NCBI GenBank assembly: GCA_024684055.1
Contig: JAIKXN010000166.1
Location: forward strand, 1-64,000
Source: Lachnospiraceae bacterium
GTDB taxonomy: Bacteria > Bacillota > Clostridia > Lachnospirales > Lachnospiraceae
Length of the DNA stretch: 64,000 bases
Reading direction: 5' to 3'
Position 1 is the stretch's first letter. Each line of letters opens with the position of its first letter. Below are positions 35,536-44,376 of the stretch, piece by piece. A model generated the notes under the pieces. It saw nothing but the letters and a program-made list of their open reading frames with translations. It made no database searches and had not been told where the DNA came from. Position numbers and translations under genes: made by a program.

Positions 35536-36645
35536 ATGAAGGCTGAATATAAAAGAGATTTAAACAGAAATTATCTGGTACTTACGGATAATTCGGACGG
35601 ATTTCAAACGGATATGCTGATAAAAAACAGATCCGAAGGATTTATTTCGATAAAAAAAGAAGAGTGGGACGGAGAGAAGAAACTCTATTATGACATAACG
35701 GGAAAGCAGTCTTTTGAGAGGGGCTTTTCAAAGAGGAAAATAGGGTTTAACGAACTGGCGGATCTTCTTTATTCCATCAGCGTTCTTGTGAAGGAATGCA
35801 GGAGGCTTTTTCTGGATATTTCCGGAATAATTTTTTCACCGGAATATATTTACAGGGACCTTGGAGATGAAAAGATCTACTGGATTTTTTATCCCGGAGA
35901 AAAGAAATCGGAAGATATCATGGAACTTGCTGAATTCCTTCTGGAACATATCGACAACAACGATCCGGCGGTTGTAAAAACAGCGTATGAACTTTACAGG
36001 AGAGCCAAAGAAGGCGGGATCGAGGCCGAAAACCTCTTTGAAATACTGAAATCAGATCCCGATAATACGATGTCGAAAGAAAAAGAAGAAAAAAACGGAC
36101 ATTTCAAAAAGCGTATCACAGAGACAGTTTCCGAAGATTTTTCCAAAACAGAGAGCACGAAGAAAAAGTGTAAAAGCAAACTTGAGGAAACGGTGGATAA
36201 AATCTTTTCTCTCATAAAGAAGAAAGATGAAGAGTATAAAGCGGTTTCGCCCGATGAGTTTTTCGAACGAAGTCTGGCTTCGACAACAGCAGAAATCGAG
36301 GAAGATACAGAAACGCAGGGACCCGCTCCGACAGTCCTTTTGAATATTCCGGACGGAAATAAGAGACGGCTTATCAGCAGGGACAGCAGGATTCCCGATG
36401 CGGATATCGAATGCTTTCCATGTGTGCTCGGTTCTTACAGGGAATGCGTGGATATAATGCTTACCGACAAGAGTGTATCCAGAATGCATGCCCAGATCGA
36501 CGAATCTCAGGGCCGTCTTTTCATTTACGATCTCAATTCCAGCAATGGAACTTTTGTGAACGGAAAGAGACTGGTGTCCGAAGAAAGAGAATTGAACGAA
36601 GGAGATGAGATAAGGATCGGAAACGTCCGTTTTGTGTTGGCATGA
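35536..36645 (+). CDS. DUF6382-FHA domain protein
   Basis: About 369 residues. Residues 1-170 match DUF6382 as found in Firmicutes Tad loci (DISGIIFSPEYIYRD, YWIFYPGEK), a basic/acidic linker follows, and residues 275-369 are an FHA domain (CFPCVLGSYRECVDI, then DKSVSRMHAQI, LNSSNGTFVNG). FHA domains bind phosphothreonine, so pilus assembly may be tuned by a Ser/Thr kinase; none is encoded in the window. AAGGGA lies 7 bases before the ATG at 35536; the one at 35530 is too close. It ends the Tad locus. Confidence 0.88.
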   Translation: MKAEYKRDLNRNYLVLTDNSDGFQTDMLIKNRSEGFISIKKEEWDGEKKLYYDITGKQSFERGFSKRKIGFNELADLLYSISVLVKECRRLFLDISGIIFSPEYIYRDLGDEKIYWIFYPGEKKSEDIMELAEFLLEHIDNNDPAVVKTAYELYRRAKEGGIEAENLFEILKSDPDNTMSKEKEEKNGHFKKRITETVSEDFSKTESTKKKCKSKLEETVDKIFSLIKKKDEEYKAVSPDEFFERSLASTTAEIEEDTETQGPAPTVLLNIPDGNKRRLISRDSRIPDADIECFPCVLGSYRECVDIMLTDKSVSRMHAQIDESQGRLFIYDLNSSNGTFVNGKRLVSEERELNEGDEIRIGNVRFVLA

Positions 36646-36670
36646 CACATAAATTTCACCAATGTCTGTG

Positions 36671-36698
36671 TTGTATTTTTCCCTAAAATCATTATAAT
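36671..36698 (+). promoter_or_regulatory. Promoter of the flavodoxin/SCP2 gene
   Basis: TTGTAT (36671-36676) and TATAAT (36693-36698), 16-base spacer. Confidence 0.7.
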
Positions 36699-36728
36699 CA
36701 TTGATAGGTACAGATGTATTAGGAGAAG

Positions 36729-37736
36729 GTGAAAAAAAGGGTGAAAATCAATATCTATTACGGCGGACGCGGCCTTATCGGCGATCCTACGCTTTATGTT
36801 ATAAAAAAAATGCAGGAAGTTTTTGAAGAACTGAATGTAACCACCGAAAGATTTGATCTTTACGACATCAAAAACGCCATCACAACACTTCCGAAGACAC
36901 TTAAGGAAGCAGATGGTGTAATACTTGCGACCACGGTCGAATGGTACGGGATCGGCGGATACATGCAGCAGTTTCTTGATGCCTGCTGGCTTTACGGTGA
37001 CAAAGAAGTAATTTCCAAAATATACATGTGCCCTGTTTGTATGTCCACGACATACGGAGAACGCGAGGGCAAACTCAATCTAACGACGGCATGGGAGATA
37101 CTCGGAGGCAAGCCTGTCAGCGGACTCTGCGGATACATTCCCGAGATTTCAATGCTCGAATACAAGCCGGAGTATGACAGGATTATTGAGAAAAAATCCG
37201 AGAATATGTACAGAAGCATTTCACAGAAACTTTCCACGCTTCCTTCCAGCAACCAGGCTGTCAAGCAGAAGATTTCCGTAACCCAGAATGTGGATCTGAC
37301 ACCTCAGGAAACGGAACAGCTTTCGATGTATGCGGCAAACGAAGAGTATGTTGCAAGACAGAAGGAAGATATCAAGGAGCTTACAGGACTTTTCACCAAC
37401 AAACTTGAAAATCAGGAAGTTGATGATGAAGGAAAGTATATAGACGAATTTAAAGATGTCTTCAAACCGCAGGCAGGAATAAATGCCATTTACAGACTGA
37501 AGATAAAGAACTTTAAAAAGGATCTGATCATCAAGGTTGCAAATGCCAAACTTGATGTTTACTACGGACAGAGCGAATACAGCGATGTCAAGCTCGAACT
37601 CGATTCCGATGTACTCGACAAGATCATCGCGGGAGAGAACAGTTTCCAGAGAACATTTATGAGCGGAAAGATGACTTCGAAAGGCGATTTCAATCTGTTA
37701 AGAGCGCTCGACAATCTTTTCCCGTTTGTGATTTAA
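36729..37736 (+). CDS. NAD(P)H-dependent flavin oxidoreductase-like / SCP2 fusion
   Basis: 335 residues. Residues 5-150 resemble a flavodoxin-fold FMN reductase (IYYGGRGLIGDPTLYVI, ILATTVEWYGIGGYMQQFLD). After a helical linker, residues 215-335 resemble an SCP2 sterol-transfer fold (INAIYRLKIKNFKKDLIIKV, LKLELDSDVLDKIIAGE-like strand, ending SGKMTSKGDFNLLRALDNLF). The combination suggests a flavoprotein that handles a hydrophobic ligand. The start is a GTG close to AGGAGAAG. It has its own promoter and is probably monocistronic. Confidence 0.75.
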   Translation: MKKRVKINIYYGGRGLIGDPTLYVIKKMQEVFEELNVTTERFDLYDIKNAITTLPKTLKEADGVILATTVEWYGIGGYMQQFLDACWLYGDKEVISKIYMCPVCMSTTYGEREGKLNLTTAWEILGGKPVSGLCGYIPEISMLEYKPEYDRIIEKKSENMYRSISQKLSTLPSSNQAVKQKISVTQNVDLTPQETEQLSMYAANEEYVARQKEDIKELTGLFTNKLENQEVDDEGKYIDEFKDVFKPQAGINAIYRLKIKNFKKDLIIKVANAKLDVYYGQSEYSDVKLELDSDVLDKIIAGENSFQRTFMSGKMTSKGDFNLLRALDNLFPFVI

Positions 37737-37849
37737 AAAGACCGACCGGATCTGTAATAAAGATTCGCTGATTTGCAAAGAAAATAATTTGCACTGATAA
37801 ATATATGGCTTAATAACCATGAAAAATATAAAGAAAAGAGACTGAAATT

Positions 37850-38257
37850 ATGAAAGATGACTGCATTTTCTGTAAACTTGCCAACGGAATCATTCCTACC
37901 AATTCCATCTATGAAGATGATGATTTTAATGTAATCCTTGATGCGGGTCCCGCCACAAAAGGCCATGCACTGATCCTTCCCAAGGAACATTATGCAAATA
38001 TTTACGAGATTCCCTCTGAAACAGCAGGAAAGGTAATGATCCTTGCAAAGAAACTGGCTACCGAAATGACGGAAAAGCTTTCTGCAGACGGATTCAACCT
38101 TGTTCAGAACAACAATCCCTGTGCGGGACAGACTGTTTTCCATTTTCATTTTCATCTTATTCCCAGATATGAGAATGACGGACAGAATCTTTTGTGGAAA
38201 CCGACCAGTCCTACTCAGGAAGAACTCGCTGAAATAAAGGATATTCTTACTAAATAA
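37850..38257 (+). CDS. HIT family nucleotide hydrolase
   Basis: 135 residues, normal length. N-terminal zinc-type Cys pair (CIFCKLANGIIP) and the histidine triad FHFHFHLIP near residue 100. HIT proteins of this Hint branch hydrolyse nucleoside phosphoramidates and adenylates. The TTATG start follows AAAGAGACTG. Immediately downstream is a DUF3137 protein. Function in this organism is not known beyond the family activity. Confidence 0.93.
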   Translation: MKDDCIFCKLANGIIPTNSIYEDDDFNVILDAGPATKGHALILPKEHYANIYEIPSETAGKVMILAKKLATEMTEKLSADGFNLVQNNNPCAGQTVFHFHFHLIPRYENDGQNLLWKPTSPTQEELAEIKDILTK

Positions 38258-38280
38258 TTTCACGATATCCGGAGGTTTTT

Positions 38281-39207
38281 ATGGCAGACATAAAAGAAAA
38301 AAATCCTTCAGAAAATGTATCTGCATCGGAAGATATCAATGCACTCAGAAAAAAATATCTTAAAGCGGATATTACCTGGAAAATCGTTTCGATTACCGTT
38401 TTTGTGATAACGGCAGTTTTCATTTTCCTCGTATTCAGAAAAATAATTAATTTTGAATTATATGTTACTTCGATAATCGTACTTGTTTTGCTTGCGGCTA
38501 TTTTTACTTGTGTATATCTGCTTCCTCATTTTCTCAAAATGAATTCGAAGTACAAGGCTTATACCACGAGATACAAGGAACTGTTTTTAAAACCCATTCT
38601 CGAAGATGCTTTCAATGACGGCGAATACAAGGATTTCGACAAAATATCCACAAAGGATATCACCAAAAATTCCATGCTCAAAAAAGCAAAAAGCGCCATC
38701 GCCAATGACTGCATCAAGGGTGTTTACAAGAAAATTCCTTTCTTAAGATATGACCTTGCATTAAGATACGGCAAGAAAAAAGCAAGTTCCAACTGCGTTA
38801 TGATAGTTGCGCAGGCCAATACTAAGGTTAAATCCGAAGTTCAGATAGTTGCGAACAATTTTAAAATAGGCGGAATGGATTACGAACAGCCTGAATCCTT
38901 CTGCAGGATTTTAAGCTCCGATTCTTCATTCGATTCGAAGTTTTCCGTTTATGCAAAGGATCAGGAAGTCGGACAGAAAGTACTTAAGAATTCTTTTATC
39001 AACAAAGTTGAAAAGTTTAAAGCCGGAGGTCCGTTTGCTCTTTTCATCGATAAGGACGAAATCAGTCTTATCATCAGAAGAAACAAAGATACAATGGAAG
39101 CTTCCGTTTATACCAAAGTGACAAAAGAAAAGGCCTCAAAAGAGGCCGCTGAAGAAGTTAAAATAATCAGGGAATGGATTGAAATACTCGATGATGTCGG
39201 ATATTAA
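38281..39207 (+). CDS. DUF3137 family membrane protein
   Basis: 308 residues. Two membrane helices in the N-terminal third (about 32-54 and 60-82) and a soluble cytoplasmic domain with KISTKDITKNSMLKK and a barrel-like C-terminal part, which I match to DUF3137. GGAGGTTTTT precedes the start. It shares its last 4 bases with the convergent murG gene, so no terminator separates the two. The function of DUF3137 is not established. Confidence 0.75.
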   Translation: MADIKEKNPSENVSASEDINALRKKYLKADITWKIVSITVFVITAVFIFLVFRKIINFELYVTSIIVLVLLAAIFTCVYLLPHFLKMNSKYKAYTTRYKELFLKPILEDAFNDGEYKDFDKISTKDITKNSMLKKAKSAIANDCIKGVYKKIPFLRYDLALRYGKKKASSNCVMIVAQANTKVKSEVQIVANNFKIGGMDYEQPESFCRILSSDSSFDSKFSVYAKDQEVGQKVLKNSFINKVEKFKAGGPFALFIDKDEISLIIRRNKDTMEASVYTKVTKEKASKEAAEEVKIIREWIEILDDVGY

Positions 39208-40277
39208 GGTCTGTTGACTACAGCGTCTTCGATAAGAGCAATGATCTTATCGATGGCGTTGATCTGATTGCTTTCTTCCATTGCTTTGATGTATTTTTCT
39301 TTATTCTCGTTCAGTTCATGAACTTTATTCACCAGTGAAATTTCATCAAGATCTTCTTCCTGAAGTACCAGGGAGTATCCCTGTGCATCAAAGGAATTTG
39401 CGTTGAGGATCTGATCCCCGCGGCTTGCTGCCTTTGTCAAAGGAATAAGAAGATTGGGTTTTCTCAGAGAGAGAAGTTCACAGATTGCATTTGCTCCCGC
39501 ACGTGAAATAACGAGGTCGCTCATGGCCATTACATCTTTTAATTCACCCTTTAAATATTCAAACTGTTTATAACCTTCTGTTGTAAGGAGCAGATTGTCG
39601 ATTCTGCCGTTGCCGCAAAGATGTACGACCTGGAATTCCTTGAGAAGTTCGGGAAGTGCTTTTCTTACGGCTTTGTTGATGGCTACGGAGCCTGTACTTC
39701 CGCCGATTACCATGATAACGGGTTTTTCCGTATTGAATCCGCACATTTCTCTTGCTGCATCTGCGTTACCCGTGAAAAGCTCTGCTCTGACGGGCGAACC
39801 CGTAAGCTCTGCCTTCTTTTCGGGAAGCTTTTTAACGGTTTCCGGGAAGTTACAGCAGACTTTAACGGCCTTGGGGATACAAAGCTTGTTGGCAAGACCG
39901 GGTGTCAGATCGGATTCGTGGATAATGCAGGGGATTTTAAGGCTTGCCGCTGCTCTTACGATGGGAACGGAAACATATCCGCCCTTGGAGAAAACCACGT
40001 TGGGCTTGATCTCCTTTAAATATTTTCTTGCTTCCGCATAGCCTTTTATTACCTTGAAAGGATCCGTGAAATTCTTGGGATCCAGATATCTTCTGAATTT
40101 TCCTACGGGAACTCCGTAGTAGGGAATGTCAAAATCCGCGATAAGTTTCTTTTCGATCCCGTCAACGGAACCCATATATACGATTTCATAACCGAGTTCT
40201 TTAAGTCTGGGTAAAAGTGCGAGATTGGGGGTAACGTGACCTGCGGTTCCGCCACCGGTAAGAACGATCTTTTTCAT
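39204..40277 (-). CDS. murG: UDP-GlcNAc:lipid I glycosyltransferase MurG
   Basis: 357 residues, the usual length. It adds GlcNAc to lipid I to give lipid II on the inner membrane face. Motifs: GGGTAGHVTPNLAL (glycine-rich loop 1), VVFSKGGYVSVPIVRAA, HESDLTPGLANK, GGSTGSVAINKAV and SRAGANAICELLSLRKP, which contacts the nucleotide. The ATG at 40277 has AGAGGA 7 bases upstream; an in-frame ATG six codons earlier has none. The gene stands alone, outside any dcw cluster, and overlaps the convergent DUF3137 gene by 4 bases. Confidence 0.97.
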   Translation of the reverse strand: MKKIVLTGGGTAGHVTPNLALLPRLKELGYEIVYMGSVDGIEKKLIADFDIPYYGVPVGKFRRYLDPKNFTDPFKVIKGYAEARKYLKEIKPNVVFSKGGYVSVPIVRAAASLKIPCIIHESDLTPGLANKLCIPKAVKVCCNFPETVKKLPEKKAELTGSPVRAELFTGNADAAREMCGFNTEKPVIMVIGGSTGSVAINKAVRKALPELLKEFQVVHLCGNGRIDNLLLTTEGYKQFEYLKGELKDVMAMSDLVISRAGANAICELLSLRKPNLLIPLTKAASRGDQILNANSFDAQGYSLVLQEEDLDEISLVNKVHELNENKEKYIKAMEESNQINAIDKIIALIEDAVVNRP

Positions 40278-40367
40278 AATCAATCCTCTGAACATTAAAT
40301 ATATTTAAGAATAAAGCCTGTCAATAAGGCTTTTTTGCGTTATATTCATACTCATTCAGTGGGTATT

Positions 40368-40381
40368 TTCAAGCGCTTTCA
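40368..40381. promoter_or_regulatory. Candidate catabolite-responsive element
   Basis: Palindromic TTCAAGCGCTTTCA matches 12 of 14 positions of the CcpA cre consensus TGWAANCGNTNWCA. It lies in the divergent region between murG and pgi, about 150 bases before the pgi promoter. Confidence 0.35.
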
Positions 40382-40518
40382 AATCTTACAAATTGAAATT
40401 ATAACAAAATGATAATTTGATTTCCACAAAATTTCAATCGTTTGGCAAACATAAATGAAAACGTATAAGTCAACGCACGCTAAATACCCGTATTTTTTGA
40501 TTACGAAGGTTTAGCAAC

Positions 40519-40590
40519 TTGAATAAAAGGTTTCAATAAAGTATAATTTTATTCGAATTGACCGTCTGAAGACGGAAAAAGCATTCAGAC
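40519..40590 (+). promoter_or_regulatory. pgi promoter and structured leader
   Basis: TTGAAT (40519-40524) and TATAAT (40542-40547), 17-base spacer. The leader can form CCGTC-TGAA-GACGG (40562-40575) or, instead, GTCTGAA (40564-40570) with TTCAGAC (40584-40590). The rest of 40278-40629 (352 bases) holds only these and the candidate cre. Confidence 0.65.
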
Positions 40591-40629
40591 CAAATAACAA
40601 ATTTATATAAATTTTCGGAGGAACTGATA

Positions 40630-42210
40630 ATGATAACATGGAGCAATCTGGACACGCTTAAAGCTTTTGATGAGCTTACAAAGAAGGAAAAAGTCAGTGT
40701 TAAAGAAGTAATGAGCGGCGATTCCGGCGCAAACAGAGTTAAAACCTACAATGCAAAAATGGCAGCAGGTCTTACTTACAACTATGCGGCTAAAGCCGTT
40801 AATGACGAAATCCTTGATGTTTTCGCAAAACTTGCCGAAGAAGCACAACTTGCGGAAAAATTTGAGGCTCTCTTTAACGGAGAAGTAATCAATACAGGTG
40901 AGAAGAGACTTGTTCTTCACCACCTTACACGTTCACAGCTCGGAGCTGACGTGGTTAAAGACGGCGTTAACAAGAGAGAATTCTATGTTGCTCAGCAGAA
41001 GAAGATCGAAGAGTTTGCAAATGATGTTCATTCAGGCAAGATCACAAACGCTGCGGGCGAGAAATTCACAACAGTAGTTCAGATAGGTATCGGCGGCTCC
41101 GATCTCGGTCCCCGTGCAATCTATATTGCCCTTGAAAACTGGGCAAAGAAGACCGGAAACTTCAATATGGAAGCAAAATTCATCAGCAACGTTGACCCTG
41201 ATGATGCTGCAGGCGTTCTTGCAGGCATCGATGTTGCTCATTCGCTTTTCGTACTTGTTTCCAAATCCGGTACAACACTCGAAACACTTACAAACGAATC
41301 ATTCGTAAAGGATGCGCTTGCAAAGGCAGGCCTCGATGCGGCTAATCACATGGTAGCCGTTACAAGCGAGACATCCCCTCTTGCATCCAACAGCGGATAT
41401 TTAAAGGCATTCTTCATGGATGACTTTATCGGCGGAAGATTTTCTTCATGCTCGGCAGTAGGCGGTGCGGTTCTTTCACTTGCATTTACTCCCGATGTAT
41501 TCGCACGTTTCTTAAACGGTGCGGCTGAAGAAGACAAACTTGCTACAAACAAAAACATAAAAGAAAATCCCGCGATGCTTGACGCATTGATCGGTGTGTA
41601 CGAAAGAAACGTTCTCGGATTCCCTTCAACGGCTCTTCTTCCTTATTCACAGGCATTAAGCCGCTTCCCTGCACATCTTCAGCAGGCAGATATGGAATCA
41701 AACGGAAAATCCGTTAACCGTTTCGGAGAATTCGTAAACTATCCTACAGGTCCCGTACTCTTCGGTGAGCCCGGAACAAACGGACAGCATTCGTTCTACC
41801 AGCTATTACATCAGGGAACAGACATTATCCCTCTTCAGTTCATCGGCTTTAATGACAGCCAGCTCGGCATTGATGTTGACATTCAGGGCAGCACAAGCCA
41901 GAAGAAACTCTGCGCCAACGTTGTAGCTCAGATCATTGCTTTTGCATGCGGCAAAGACGATGACAATAACAATAAGAAATTTGCGGGCAACCGTCCTTCA
42001 AGTATCATTATCGGAAAGCAGCTTACACCCGAATCAATGGGCGCACTTCTTTCACACTTCGAGAACAAGATCATGTTCCAGGGATTCTTATGGAACGTAA
42101 ACAGCTTCGATCAGGAAGGTGTTCAGCTTGGTAAGGTACTTGCCAAGAAAGTTCTTGCACACGAAACAGAAGGCGCACTCAAGGAATTAAGCGATCTTTT
42201 TGGGATTTAA
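40630..42210 (+). CDS. pgi: Glucose-6-phosphate isomerase, long form
   Basis: 526 residues. Interconverts glucose-6-phosphate and fructose-6-phosphate. Motifs: VQIGIGGSDLGPRA, SKSGTTLETLTN, signature GGRFSSCSAVGG, GEPGTNGQHSFYQLLHQGT with the catalytic His, and KQLTPESMGALLSHFE. This is the 520-550 residue form known from Escherichia coli and eukaryotes, not the 450-residue form usual in Bacillus and many Firmicutes. Strong promoter upstream, a terminator downstream; TTCGGAGGAACTGATA precedes the start. Confidence 0.97.
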   Translation: MITWSNLDTLKAFDELTKKEKVSVKEVMSGDSGANRVKTYNAKMAAGLTYNYAAKAVNDEILDVFAKLAEEAQLAEKFEALFNGEVINTGEKRLVLHHLTRSQLGADVVKDGVNKREFYVAQQKKIEEFANDVHSGKITNAAGEKFTTVVQIGIGGSDLGPRAIYIALENWAKKTGNFNMEAKFISNVDPDDAAGVLAGIDVAHSLFVLVSKSGTTLETLTNESFVKDALAKAGLDAANHMVAVTSETSPLASNSGYLKAFFMDDFIGGRFSSCSAVGGAVLSLAFTPDVFARFLNGAAEEDKLATNKNIKENPAMLDALIGVYERNVLGFPSTALLPYSQALSRFPAHLQQADMESNGKSVNRFGEFVNYPTGPVLFGEPGTNGQHSFYQLLHQGTDIIPLQFIGFNDSQLGIDVDIQGSTSQKKLCANVVAQIIAFACGKDDDNNNKKFAGNRPSSIIIGKQLTPESMGALLSHFENKIMFQGFLWNVNSFDQEGVQLGKVLAKKVLAHETEGALKELSDLFGI

Positions 42211-42303
42211 AGATTCAGGGAATTGGAAAGATTTCTGAGACTGCGGGGATTTTGCGCGAAGCAGTCAGACTTCTTGGCGGAATGATTATTTCGAATTAAA
42301 TGT

Positions 42304-42337
42304 AAGCGGAAGGTCGGTTATCCGATTTTCCGCTTTT
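42304..42337 (+). terminator. Terminator after pgi
   Basis: AAGCGGAAGGTCGG pairs with CCGATTTTCCGCTT (two G-T wobbles), loop TTAT. Confidence 0.8.
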
Positions 42338-42410
42338 GAAGACTTTTCAAAGTAGAGGCAGGGAAACGTAAAGACCAAAGAGTGTAGCGTTTTGAAAGGA
42401 AAGGTGAAAA

Positions 42411-43124
42411 ATGAATCAGCCCAAAATGATTATGTTTGACTACGGTCAGACGCTCGTAAATGAAAAGAAGTTTGACGGCGTAAAAGGAACCGCAGAGGTT
42501 TTAAAATATGCTACCGAAAATCGTTACAACCTGAGTCCGGAGTGGGTTCAGGCGGAAGCGAACAAAATAAACAAGGAAATCGGAAGATTCAATTATCTTA
42601 CCGAAACGCTTGTGAATCTCGAAGTTCACAACAGAGCTTTCGGCGCATACCTTTATGAATCGCTCGGAATTAAATTAAGTCTCACTCCCGAAGAACTTGA
42701 CAGGGTATTCTGGGAAAATGCGGTGGATGCCGAACCGACCGAGGGAATCGCCGAACTTCTTAAAGAGCTTGACGATATGGGAATCAGAACCGCAGTTGTA
42801 AGCAATATGGCTTATGCAGGCTCGGTTGTTACCGATAGAATTAACCGTATTCTTCCGGACAATAAATTCGAATTTATTATTGCAAGCAGCGAATACATAT
42901 TCAGAAAACCCAATCCGAGAATTTTCAGACTTGCTCTTGAAAAAGCAAGGCTTAACGCTTCGGATGTCTGGTACATCGGCGACAATTACGAGTGCGATGT
43001 GGACGGTGCCAGAAATGTCGGAATTACACCCGTCTGGTACAAGGGCGCGCTAAGAAGCGAGCAGCAGGACAGAGACGATGTAATAAAGATTACGTCATGG
43101 TCCGAACTCAAGAGCTATTTATAG
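42411..43124 (+). CDS. HAD superfamily hydrolase
   Basis: 237 residues. Motif I is MFDYGQTLVN: the nucleophile Asp is present, but the usual DXD second Asp is Gly. Motif II VVSNMAYAG, motif III Lys in FRKPNPRIF and motif IV WYIGDNYECDVDGARN with the Mg Asps complete a subfamily I cap enzyme. The loss of the general acid Asp is known in some DYGGTL/DYGNTL-type HADs. AAAGGTGAAAA precedes the start. Physiological substrate not visible. Confidence 0.88.
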   Translation: MNQPKMIMFDYGQTLVNEKKFDGVKGTAEVLKYATENRYNLSPEWVQAEANKINKEIGRFNYLTETLVNLEVHNRAFGAYLYESLGIKLSLTPEELDRVFWENAVDAEPTEGIAELLKELDDMGIRTAVVSNMAYAGSVVTDRINRILPDNKFEFIIASSEYIFRKPNPRIFRLALEKARLNASDVWYIGDNYECDVDGARNVGITPVWYKGALRSEQQDRDDVIKITSWSELKSYL

Positions 43125-43164
43125 GATAATTACAAATCAAGAGTAATTTTCGGAATGAGGAAGT

Positions 43165-44181
43165 ATGTTTTTTGATTTAAGGGGAAGAAAACAGAATACA
43201 TACGAAGCAAAGAAAGTGTTTCTGACCGGGTTGTCGGGATTTCTTTTATCGGGCATCTTAATGACGGCAGGCTGTGAAAATACCGAAATTAAAGAAGATT
43301 CAGCAGCCGGCAAAGAAAGCGTAACGATCGCTTCGCTGCAGCAAAAAGAAACTCCCGAGGAAACGAAAGAAGAACCGGCGGCAAAAGAAGCATCGGGAAA
43401 TTCGGGAAACATTATTACGGAAACTCCCGCACCTGCAAAAGTCAGATACAAAGAAGTGGAAAAGATCATAAATCTTTACCTTAATTCAGGCGAGGCCGCC
43501 AGAGACGAAATAAACGAAAATCTCGAGACATTAAGGGAAAAAAATCCCGAAGCGGCTCTTCAGTGGGAAGAAATAATTAACCTCTGGAGCGCAGTCGAAA
43601 GCAGCAGCCCGAATGAGTATAACACGTTAAATCCGGACATTCTTCCCGACGGACTCTCCGAAACGGATTCCTTATGCCTTGTGGTATTGGGATATCAGCT
43701 CAATTACGACGGCTCGATGAAAGATGAGCTTATCGGACGTCTTGAGACGGCAAAAAGAAGTGCCGAAAAGTATCCGAATTCCGTAATTCTCTGCACAGGC
43801 GGCGGTACGGCGCTCAGCAATTTAAAGGCCACCGAAGCGGGCGAGATGAAAAAATGGCTTATCGATCACGGCATAGACGAAAGCAGGGTTATTGCGGAGC
43901 AGTCTTCCTTATCGACAGGCGAAAATGCGATCTACAGTCTCGAAATCCTAAACCGCGATTATCCCGAGGTCTGTGACATAGCGATCATAACGAGCGATTA
44001 TCACATGGCTACCGGCGAGCTTCTTTTCGGAGCCGAGAGCATACTGAGATATCAGGTTGACGGGATCAGCAAATATAAAATAGTATCGAATGCGGCTTAC
44101 ATGGCGTCATCGGATACCCTTTCAAAAAATTTTCAGGCGACATCTCTTAAAGAACTTTATTCAGATTCGATAAATCATTAA
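43165..44181 (+). CDS. YdcF/DUF218 family lipoprotein-like
   Basis: 338 residues. A signal or membrane helix (about 19-38) is followed by Cys in LMTAGC, which could be a lipobox although Thr at -3 is unusual. A Glu/Lys/Pro-rich linker follows, then a DUF218 domain (about 165-320): CLVVLGYQLNYDG, GRLETAKRSAE, ILCTGGGTAL, SLSTGENAIYSLEIL and TSDYHMATGELLF. DUF218 proteins act at the cell envelope (SanA/YdcF). GAGGAAGT precedes the start. A terminator follows. Confidence 0.88.
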   Translation: MFFDLRGRKQNTYEAKKVFLTGLSGFLLSGILMTAGCENTEIKEDSAAGKESVTIASLQQKETPEETKEEPAAKEASGNSGNIITETPAPAKVRYKEVEKIINLYLNSGEAARDEINENLETLREKNPEAALQWEEIINLWSAVESSSPNEYNTLNPDILPDGLSETDSLCLVVLGYQLNYDGSMKDELIGRLETAKRSAEKYPNSVILCTGGGTALSNLKATEAGEMKKWLIDHGIDESRVIAEQSSLSTGENAIYSLEILNRDYPEVCDIAIITSDYHMATGELLFGAESILRYQVDGISKYKIVSNAAYMASSDTLSKNFQATSLKELYSDSINH

Positions 44182-44231
44182 AACAACATAATGTGGTTTC
44201 CGTAATGGAAATTTTATATTAAACACAAAAG

Positions 44232-44262
44232 AGCGGGAAAGTGCCATCTTACCTGCTTTTTT
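44232..44262 (+). terminator. Terminator after the YdcF gene
   Basis: AGCGGGAAAG pairs with CTTACCTGCT (one mismatch, one wobble), loop TGCCAT, then TTTTTT. Confidence 0.7.
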
Positions 44263-44309
44263 CATTTAAGATGATACGGACGATTTTTCAATAAAGTTTA
44301 CATAAAGTA

Positions 44310-44338
44310 TGGAACAAAAGGGAAAATCGTGTTATACT
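44310..44338 (+). promoter_or_regulatory. Promoter of the single-pass membrane protein gene
   Basis: TGGAAC (44310-44315) and TATACT (44333-44338), 17-base spacer. It lies downstream of the GTG at 44329 candidate start, which therefore cannot be used. Confidence 0.55.
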
Positions 44339-44376
44339 TTAAAAGAATATGTGTATTTACAAAGGGAAAATGCGAT

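Noticed and set aside
44329-44376. Upstream in-frame start (GTG at 44329) of the single-pass membrane protein
   Set aside because: It precedes the -10 box at 44333-44338 and has no ribosome site.
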